From Stramonita haemastoma (Eukaryota; Mollusca; Gastropoda; Neogastropoda; Muricidae), in the NCBI GenBank assembly GCA_030674155.1, contig CM060326.1, positions 16,602,554 through 16,615,053 on the forward strand: DNA of 12,500 nt. Direction: 5' to 3'. Position numbers and translations under genes: made by a program. Below, piece by piece: positions 7,040 through 12,500 of this stretch. Position 1 is the stretch's first letter. Each line of letters begins with the position of its first letter. Below the pieces are notes generated by a model. The model was not told the origin of the DNA and did not search any database. It saw nothing but the letters and a program-made list of their open reading frames with translations.

Positions 7040-7059
7040 CCTCATGACACTACCCCCAG

Positions 7060-7395
7060 CTACCCAGCTCCCCCACCTTTCCTTTCCACTACCCCTCAAT
7101 ACCCTCTTTTTCTAGCTACCCTTGCTACCCTTCCCCACCCAACTCTACCCTTGTCCCTTCCTCACCCATACCCCCCCTACCCTTTCTCCCTTTCCTCACC
7201 CAACTACCCCCCTACCCTTGCTCCCCCTTTCCTCTCACCAACTACCCCCACTACCCTTGCTCCCCCCTTTCCTAATTCCCCTTTTCTATCCCCCTTTTCT
7301 ACCCCCCTTACCACTAAGCCTATCTCTCCTTCTACACCCCCACTCCCTAGCTACACCTCCCTTTTCTATCCTCTTTCCCCGGTTACCCCAACTCT
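7060..7395. repeat. C-rich pyrimidine minisatellite, about 38-bp degenerate unit
   Basis: The plus strand is almost devoid of G over more than 300 bp. Words CTACCC, CCCTTGCTCCCCC and CTTTCCTC recur. The two clearest units start near 7200 and 7239 (each CAACTACCCCC..CTACCCTTGCTCCCCC..TTTCCT), with diverged units upstream from about 7137 and downstream. The Pro/Leu/Ser-rich frames across it in several phases are composition artefacts. Confidence 0.8.
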
Positions 7396-7999
7396 GATTT
7401 AACACACAAACAAATAAAAAACAGAAACGGCAGGAACATGGGAAGACAGACAACACATCTCCTCCAAACATAAGAGGATTAAAAGTTAGTGGGTGATCCC
7501 CATAGAGATCTCAAATTCCTAACTGACAGCCTAGATAAATGCAAGTGTAGTTTTACAACATATTATGAAATTAACAATTCCAAACTTTAAAGGTGTCTTC
7601 CCCCCCCCCCCTCCCCGTATCTGTTCAGAAATAGAAAAAAAAACGTATTCTAAATCTTTGGTTTTACCTGGGCCCTGTCCTGTCCCTGTTTCAGACAGGT
7701 AAACACAGAGTCTACAAATTCATATAAAAATTGATGCTTCATTTCCAACAGGAATAAACTTGTATCTGAACTTCTAAGTGATTTCAATCAATAAAAGGGA
7801 ATATAACTGTTTATGATAGCCTATGAAGGGGGGGGGGGGGGTAATATCGTCATAAAATATAATGAAAGTTTGACCACGCGCATAGCATAGCATGTGTCAA
7901 AAACGCTAAATAGTTTTGAACAACATCCTTTATGCAGCATGAATTAACACAGGTAAAATAACTTACACCTTGAAGAGAGTTGTCACTGGCAAACTTGAT
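7396..7999. other. AT-rich sequence with C12 and G14 homopolymers
   Basis: Mostly unique. C12 lies at 7600-7611 and G14 at 7828-7841. No gene, RNA or transposon end was recognised. Confidence 0.65.
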
Positions 8000-8001
8000 G
8001 T

Positions 8002-8033
<32 letters not shown>
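8002..8033 (+). repeat. G32 homopolymer
   Basis: Thirty-two consecutive G residues lie between GATGT and AGAGTAA. It is the longest pure homopolymer in the window and strongly G-quadruplex forming. Its true length in the genome is uncertain because such runs are error-prone in sequencing and assembly. Confidence 0.95.
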
Positions 8034-8034
<1 letters not shown>

Positions 8035-8262
8035 GAGTAATAAATCCAGGACATCTTGGGTGTAGCCTGGTTTTATTGGCCTACAGGATGAAAGAATTAA
8101 TGCGATTATTTTTCAGGTTGACAGTGTTGGATGTTTGAAAGGATTAGGTCTTAATCTTAAATTGGAAGTAGAAGATGTTATAGTTATTGAAATTAAATGA
8201 GGTGACACTCTTAATATGACCTTTATGGTCTGTAGTGCTATAAACAGCTTAAATCAATAACG
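8034..8262. other. unique sequence, nothing recognised
   Basis: Mixed AT-rich sequence without repeats or open frames of note, between G32 and the next SINE tail. Confidence 0.55.
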
Positions 8263-8360
8263 AAATGATAATGATAATGATAATGAAAATGATGATAACA
8301 GTAATATGGACTTTATATAGTGCTATATCTTGTAAAAACAAATCAAAGTGCTTTCATTCA
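8263..8360 (-). mobile_element. SINE-type 3' tail with ATC/ATT simple-repeat end
   Basis: On the minus strand the sequence reads GAAAGCACTTTGATTTG, ATATAGCACTATATAAAG, TCCATATTACTG, then TTATCATCATTTTCATTATC and further ATTATC units. This is the common animal retroposon ending: a GCGCTTTG word, GCGCTATATAA, then a trinucleotide or hexanucleotide tail. CpG positions read CA here, as expected for an old methylated copy. The 5' part is not recognised and may be lost in the CA-rich stretch at 8420-8450. Confidence 0.55.
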
Positions 8361-8516
8361 ACGTATTCTTACACATGCAACCAAATCACAAATAGTTTTT
8401 AAAACAAAATCAAATTTACACCCCCCCCACACACATACATGCAAACACACAGCCATGCATGCATGAACATATTACAGCACATGAGTATATGATACGATAT
8501 CTAGAGAGGTTGCCTA

Positions 8517-8544
8517 ATATCTATCTATCTACTATCTATCTATC

Positions 8545-8584
<40 letters not shown>

Positions 8585-8649
8585 ATCTATCTATCTATCA
8601 TCTATCTATCTACTACCTCTACCTACTACCTACTACCTACTACTACCTA

Positions 8650-8681
<32 letters not shown>

Positions 8682-8885
8682 ACATCTACTATTATCTATC
8701 ATTATCATATCATACATCTATCATATCTATACATACATACATACATACATACATACATACATACATACATACATACATACATCCCCCCACCACATATTAT
8801 CTACTATTTTATTATCTATCTATCTATCTATAATCTATCTATCTATCTATCTATTATTATCTATCTATCTATATCTATATCTACT
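8517..8885. repeat. (CTAT)n microsatellite with embedded (ACAT)n and CTAC variants
   Basis: CTAT units fill most of 8517-8885. A CTACCTACTAC variant block lies at about 8612-8650, a pure ACAT array at about 8730-8781, and CCCCCCAC after it. The Tyr/Leu/Ser/Ile frame across it is an artefact. Confidence 0.96.
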
Positions 8886-8899
8886 ATATACATGTATCT

Positions 8900-8918
8900 C
8901 TGTGTGTGTGTGTGTGTC
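8900..8918. repeat. short (TG)n
   Basis: About nine TG units lie inside the left arm of the larger inverted structure described at 8922-9016. Confidence 0.85.
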
Positions 8919-8921
8919 GCA

Positions 8922-8967
8922 TGTGTCAGCAATAATTTATTAATTATATATATATTATATAATTAAA

Positions 8968-9009
<42 letters not shown>

Positions 9010-9016
9010 TGACACA
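8922..9016. repeat. AT-rich palindrome with 10-bp perfect arms
   Basis: TGTGTCAGCA at 8922-8931 and TGCTGACACA at 9007-9016 are perfect reverse complements. They enclose 75 bp made only of A and T, itself largely self-complementary. The whole 95 bp can fold into one long hairpin or cruciform. No target-site duplication was found outside the arms. Confidence 0.85.
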
Positions 9017-9559
9017 GATAGATATATCGACAGAAATAAAGACGTTGGAATGATTTCCCCCTGTTCAATAATGAATTTGTATGCATTGTGTTAATCCAAA
9101 AAGCCCTCCACCATTTCATTTTCTTGTCTAGGTCAAATGGCACAAGTTCTCTGATCAAAAGCATCTTCTTTCAATCCAATCCTAAGGTTTTTAGCCCTGC
9201 CAGTCACAGAGGTCTTATCAGATCTGTCAGATTATAAATGTTAAAATATCATAGCACATCCATCCTCTAAGTCAGAATGTGCTTACTACCTTAATGGTGG
9301 GTAAATTGTCACATAATTAAAATCTCTCTATTGGTAAGCCTAGGAGCTGTAGGGGAGAAACGAAAAACACACCCCACGCAATTATATGTGGCCTGTTTTT
9401 TCAAAAGAGTTTTATGGTATAAATGGGTCCAGTTGAGTTGTTATAATATTTTCTGCAATCTTCAGATCATTACCTATCTTTTAGATGATGATTCCTTATT
9501 CTACCTCTAAAACCGATAAAGTTAATAGGGCTATATATTTTTAATTCATTTATTTCGAT
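9017..9559. other. unique sequence, nothing recognised
   Basis: Mixed AT-rich sequence. The minus-strand frame at 9164-8955 enters the AT repeat and is not credible. No RNA gene or transposon end was seen. Confidence 0.55.
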
Positions 9560-10145
9560 GAATTGCGAAAAAAGAAGAAAGAAGTGCGAATGACAAAGAA
9601 GAAGAATTGCGAAGAAGAAGAATCGCGAAGAAGAAGTAGAAGAAGAAGAAGAAGAAGAAGAAGAAGAAGAAGAAGAAAGAAGAAGAAGAAGAAGAAGAAG
9701 AAGAAGAAGAATTGTGATGAAGAATTGCGAAAAAAGAAGAAGAATGCGAAAAAAAAGAAAATGCAAAGAAGAGTGCGAAGAGGAAGTGCGAAGAAAGAAG
9801 AATGCAAAGAAGAAGAGGAAGAATGCAAAGAAGAAGAATGCAAAGAGAAGAAGAATGCAAAGAAGAAGAATGCAAAGAAGAAGAAGAAGAGAAGAATGCA
9901 AAGAAGAAGAAGAAAAAAGAAGAAGAAGGAGAAGGAGAAGAAGAAGAAGAAGTGAGAAGAAGAAGAAATTGCGAAGAAGAAGAATTGCGAAGAGAAGAAT
10001 GCGAAGAAGAATGCGAAGAAGAATTGCGAAGAAAGAAGAAGAAGAATTGCGAAGAAGAAGAAGAAGAATTGCGAAGAAGAAGAAGAAGAATTGCGAAGAA
10101 GAAGAAGAACAAGAACAAGAACAAGAAGAAGAAGAAAAAAGAAGA
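9560..10145 (+). repeat. (GAA)n purine tract with TGCGAA/TGCAAA higher-order units
   Basis: About 585 bp is almost entirely purine on the plus strand. GAA runs are punctuated by AATTGCGAAG or AATGCAAAG words. In the right part, AATTGCGAA starts at 10022, 10045, 10067 and 10089, a 22-23 bp period. Frames of up to 275 codons (Lys/Arg/Glu on plus, Ser/Phe/Leu on minus) exist only because the repeat lacks stops, so they are rejected as genes. Confidence 0.95.
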
Positions 10146-10208
10146 GATAACCACAAAGTAGGACAAGTACACAAAACAAACAACAAAAAGAATGGAAACA
10201 AGTCAAAA

Positions 10209-10467
10209 GGTGCAGAAGACAAAGGATGAAAAGAGACCAGAACAGAGTTAGCAAGCCATCACCCTTGGGAATGTGTGATCCTGAATTCTCTACACAGACA
10301 TCGAAAACAGAAACCAAAAAAAAAGATCTATACTCAGCAGCAGCAGAAGAACTAGTTATCGATCTGACTCTGTACATCTAAGAGCCGATTACCCCCAATC
10401 GTCTCATCCAGAAAGTTGAAATAAAAAAATATTTTGAAAGCGGAAAGCCAGGATTACATAACATACA

Positions 10468-10498
<31 letters not shown>

Positions 10499-11035
10499 CA
10501 TACATACATACATACATACAGACACATACAGACATACATGACATACAGACATACAACATACAACATACATACATACATACATACATACATACAACATACA
10601 CACACACATACATACATACATACATACATACATACATACATACATACATACATACATACATACATACATACATACATACATACATACATACATACATACA
10701 TACATACATACATACATACATACATACAAAACACACACAGCATCGTCACAAGGGAAAGAAACCTGTCCCCTTTCCCATCCTTACCACTCTGTCTCTGTAC
10801 CAGCACCCCTCCCCCCTCTGCCCCGAACTTTTTGCAGCCCCTGTGCTTTGTGAAAACAGGCAGTATTGATCTGTTGCTGAAGGATGGAGTCACTGGGGAA
10901 AGCTGGAGAGAAGAGACCACACAACGTGGAGGAGCTACACTACCCCCAAAAATGGTTTCTTTTGAAAGGGGGGCTTGGGGGGACAGCGATGTGGTAAAGT
11001 TCAAGATTTTCAAGGAGCCTAAGAGTATACAGAAC
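10209..11035. repeat. duplicated segment, copy A (contains ACAT array)
   Basis: Blocks match copy B at 11983-12480 in the same order and orientation: GGTGCAGAAG; CATCACCC..TTGGGAA..GTGTGATCC; GTTAT.GATC..CTGTACAT; GTTGAAATAAA..TTTGAAAG; CCAGGATTAC; GTCACAAG; CCCCTGTGCTTTGTGAAAAC; AGTATTGATCTGTTGCTGA; GATGGAGTCAC; GCTACACTACC; GATGTGGTAAA. Identity in the clean blocks looks like roughly 80-90 percent by eye. Copy A alone carries an ACAT array (10456-10729) and about 35 bp of extra sequence near 10220-10255. Both copies follow a purine-rich tract and a CAA-rich stretch. No family is recognised. Confidence 0.85.
10456..10729. repeat. (ACAT)n / (CATA)n microsatellite
   Basis: About 270 bp of CATA units with CAGACATACAGACA and AACATACAACA interruptions at about 10518-10565, and CACACACA at 10600. 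The longest pure stretch is about 10605-10727. It sits within copy A of the duplication and is missing from copy B. Confidence 0.97.
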
Positions 11036-11045
11036 ACGATCATAG

Positions 11046-11094
11046 ACACTATATAACATCTTTTGAAAAAACACTTTTATCAACAGATGTTTCA
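11046..11094 (+). repeat. imperfect direct repeat, left member
   Basis: GACACT.TAT..CATCTT is followed by a 21-bp stretch (11074-11094, starting CTTTTATC and ending GATGTTTCA) that recurs exactly at 11333-11353. The first half matches only with small indels. Confidence 0.8.
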
Positions 11095-11110
11095 AGGCAT
11101 ACATAACATC

Positions 11111-11297
11111 ATTTTATTTATTTATTTTATTCTTTTATTTATTTGGTTATTTATCTATCTATTTATTTATCCATTTCTTTCTTTATTATTTTTTTTAATA
11201 TTCTATACAAGTTTAAGTCACGGCAGATTTCTCTGCATGAAATTCAGGCTACTCTCCTGAGGAGAAGCTAGTGCATCGCCACAAGAGCAGCACCACT
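11111..11297 (-). mobile_element. 5'-truncated SINE, copy 4
   Basis: On the minus strand, GTGGTGCTGCTCTTGTGG, CGATGCACTAGC, CTCAGGAGAGTAGCC, TGAATTTCATGCAGAG and AAATCTGCCGTGAC match in order the last 80 bases of copy 3 (3523-3600). A long A/T tail with AAATAAAT and AGATAGAT units follows, seen on plus as TTTATTTA at 11111-11190. The tRNA head, core and middle are absent. Direct repeats lie just outside both ends (11046-11094 and 11308-11353). Confidence 0.78.
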
Positions 11298-11307
11298 CAT
11301 TATCATA

Positions 11308-11353
11308 AGACACTGTATCATATCTTCAAAAGCTTTTATCAACAGATGTTTCA
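11308..11353 (+). repeat. imperfect direct repeat, right member
   Basis: GACACTGTATCATATCTT is followed by the same exact 21-bp stretch at 11333-11353. It lies about 10 bp past the truncated 5' end of SINE copy 4. It is too long and too diverged in its first half for an ordinary target-site duplication. Confidence 0.8.
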
Positions 11354-11712
11354 CCAAGTGTAGATGCAATAGGCTAAAGAAGACGCTTAGTATGTGCTGG
11401 GTGTTCTTGCGTCTTTGCAATCCACTGGATGCTGACAAGGCTCAAGGGATCTGTGCGATCAGAGAAGATACTGAATTCTAAGGAAGCATTGGCTCTTTGT
11501 GACAGGATGAAACAAAAAATCTTTTCCCCCCTGATAATAAAGAAAAAGGAGACTTTCAGAAGTTCTGTTTTAGATGTTAGGTGACAGGAGAATCTGTCAA
11601 CAACAAAAAACAAACCGAAAAAAAACAACAAAAAGTTTTTATTGTACTACTGACAAGCAAGCCTATGCGTACTGAAAAGGACATGGAAAGAAGAAGACTT
11701 GAAAGAAGCAGG
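11354..11712. other. unique sequence, nothing recognised
   Basis: Normal-complexity sequence. A minus-strand 85-codon frame at 11631-11374 has a mixed C-terminal half (..SLVSIQWIAKTQEHPAHTK) but a Phe-rich start derived from A-rich DNA. It has no splice signals that I trust and is left uncalled. Confidence 0.5.
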
Positions 11713-11806
11713 TGAAAGGAAAGGAAGGAAGGAAGGAAGGAAGGAAGGAAGGAAGGGAGAAAGGAAGGAAGGGAAGGAAGGAAGGAAGGAAGAAGAAGAA
11801 GAAGAA
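11713..11806 (+). repeat. (AAGG)n microsatellite ending in (GAA)n
   Basis: GGAA/AAGG units run with GGGAGA and GGGAA interruptions, then AGAAGAAGAAGAAG. It occupies the same position relative to duplication copy B as the GAA tract does to copy A. Confidence 0.95.
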
Positions 11807-11839
11807 AGAGTTTGAGGGGTAAGAAGGAGAAGAGGAGCA

Positions 11840-11970
11840 CACGAAGTAAAGCAAGAAAATAAAAACAATACAAAAAAGCAAGAAAAAGAAAAAACAAACA
11901 ATAACAAAAAAGCAAGAAAAAGAAAAAAAAAACAATAACAAAAATCAAGAAAAAACAAACAAACAAGCAC
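11840..11970 (+). repeat. A-rich low-complexity stretch
   Basis: AAACAAAC, CAATAACAAAAAAGCAAGAAAA and similar words are repeated, for example AAAAAGCAAGAAAAAGAAAA near 11873 and again near 11907. The Phe/Leu-rich minus frames here are artefacts. Confidence 0.85.
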
Positions 11971-11982
11971 AACAGCTTGACA

Positions 11983-12480
11983 GGTGCAGAAGGCGAAGTC
12001 ATCACCCGTTGGGAAAAGTGTGATCCCGAATCTCTTAACTGGCACATAAAAGAGACCCCCGAAAAGCTATTTTAAGCAGTGCAGGAGCAGCAAAATAGTT
12101 ATTGATCCTAGTCTGTACATTTAAGGGCAGAGTGCACCACAATGGCCTGAACTAGAGAGCTGAAATAAACAGAGATTTGAAAGGGGCAGGCCAGGATTAC
12201 GTACATACAACACAACAACGTCACAAGAAAAAACCTACCCCCCTTCCCCATCATTACCCCTCATCTCTTAAACTCCCCCCCCCCCCCCCTATTCCTTGTG
12301 CCGCCCCTGTGCTTTGTGAAAACAGACAGTATTGATCTGTTGCTGAGAGATGGAGTCACAGGGGGAAGGTGGAGAGGAGAGAGAGAGAGGACACAACATA
12401 GAGGAGGCTACACTACCTCCAAAATTGTCATTGTGAGGGGTTGTATGGACATTGATGTGGTAAAAGTTCCAAATTTGTGA
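11983..12480. repeat. duplicated segment, copy B (no ACAT array)
   Basis: Homologous to copy A at 10209-11035 (shared blocks listed there), offset by about 1.77 kb in direct orientation. Where copy A has its 270-bp ACAT array, copy B has only GTACATACAACACAACAACG (12200-12219). It also carries a C15 run at 12275-12289 where copy A has CCCCTCCCCCCTC. Similar short plus frames in both copies (FVKT.SIDLLL.DGVTG) follow from nucleotide identity and break at indels. Confidence 0.85.
12275..12289. repeat. C15 homopolymer
   Basis: Fifteen C residues inside duplication copy B. The counterpart in copy A is an interrupted C/T run near 10807-10818, so this run expanded after the duplication or the other one decayed. 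Confidence 0.9.
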
Positions 12481-12500
12481 GAGGGATGTTATAGCCTGTA

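Noticed and set aside
7130..7260. Interstitial telomere sequence (CTACCC-like words)
   Set aside because: CCCTAA does not occur as a tandem hexamer. The words belong to a 38-bp C-rich unit.
9470..10377. Open frames of 119 to 275 codons on both strands (Lys/Glu/Arg-rich, or Ser/Phe/Leu-rich)
   Set aside because: They lie wholly in the GAA/TTC tract, which lacks stop codons in most phases. Several phases on both strands are open at once, which is expected from the repeat and not from coding.
10840..11020. Similar peptide FVKT.SIDLLL.DGVTG in both duplicate copies, hinting at a conserved protein
   Set aside because: Changes are spread over all codon positions and the reading frame is lost at purine-rich indels after the first 20 or so codons. 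Nucleotide homology alone explains the similarity.
10404..11056. Long Met-Tyr-Val-Cys and His-Thr-Tyr-Ile frames
   Set aside because: They are translations of the ACAT array extended into flanking sequence. The array is absent from the homologous copy B, so no protein is conserved across it.
11577..12047. Minus-strand frames of 92-156 codons rich in Phe, Leu and Ser with PSFLPSFL repeats
   Set aside because: Direct translation of AAGG and A-rich low-complexity DNA.
1..12500. CRISPR array, prophage, operon or other prokaryotic defence system
   Set aside because: There are no regular repeat-spacer units, no dense same-strand genes and no Shine-Dalgarno-led frames. The SINE and microsatellite content is that of an animal genome.

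Overview
The window reads as repeat-dense, gene-poor intergenic or intronic DNA from an animal nuclear genome. There are no bacterial-style gene rows. Almost every long open frame is a translated microsatellite (poly-His, poly-Leu, Met-Tyr-Val-Cys and similar). The best clue to the host is a set of tRNA-headed SINEs (short interspersed elements). From memory, their internal blocks (GGATGAG..ATAAACC..GGTCCCGTGTG, then GTTAAAAGAACCC.., then CTGGCAAAATTCTGTAG, ending GAAATCTGCC) are of a kind common in gastropod and other mollusc genomes. A mollusc, probably a gastropod, is therefore inferred but not proven.

Layout. 1-142: AC repeat. 143-727: mostly unique sequence with one small coding-like frame (242-397). 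728-1440: two SINEs arranged tail to tail, copy 1 on + with perfect pol III A and B boxes and copy 2 on -. 1500-2160: CAC, CAT, AT and GC simple repeats. 2158-2493: a unique island with ambiguous coding-like frames. 2494-2900: a compound ATC to CAG triplet block. 3057-3808: a SINE cluster made of a truncated - strand core, a nearly full + strand SINE (copy 3), and a - strand element combining a tRNA-like head with a 5S-rRNA-like body. 3957-5545: GT repeat, C17, G-rich, C13A23 and TG tracts in otherwise unremarkable sequence. 5560-5630: a SINE/LINE-type 3' tail fragment. 6287-6400: a 38-bp tandem repeat in three copies. 7060-7395: a C-rich, pyrimidine-only-like minisatellite. 8002-8033: an uninterrupted G32. 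8263-8360: a - strand SINE tail with its simple-repeat 3' end. 8517-9016: TCTA and ACAT repeats, then an AT palindrome with perfect 10-bp arms. 9560-10145: a 0.6-kb purine tract with a GAA repeat of higher order. 10209-11035 and 11983-12480: two diverged copies of one locus-specific sequence, with an ACAT array in the first copy only. 11111-11297: a 5'-truncated - strand SINE (copy 4) lying between imperfect direct repeats.

No protein gene is called with confidence, and no multi-gene system or pathway is visible. The interest lies in repeat biology: modular SINEs, a 5S/tRNA chimeric SINE, a duplication that dates a microsatellite, and several tracts expected to adopt non-B DNA structures.
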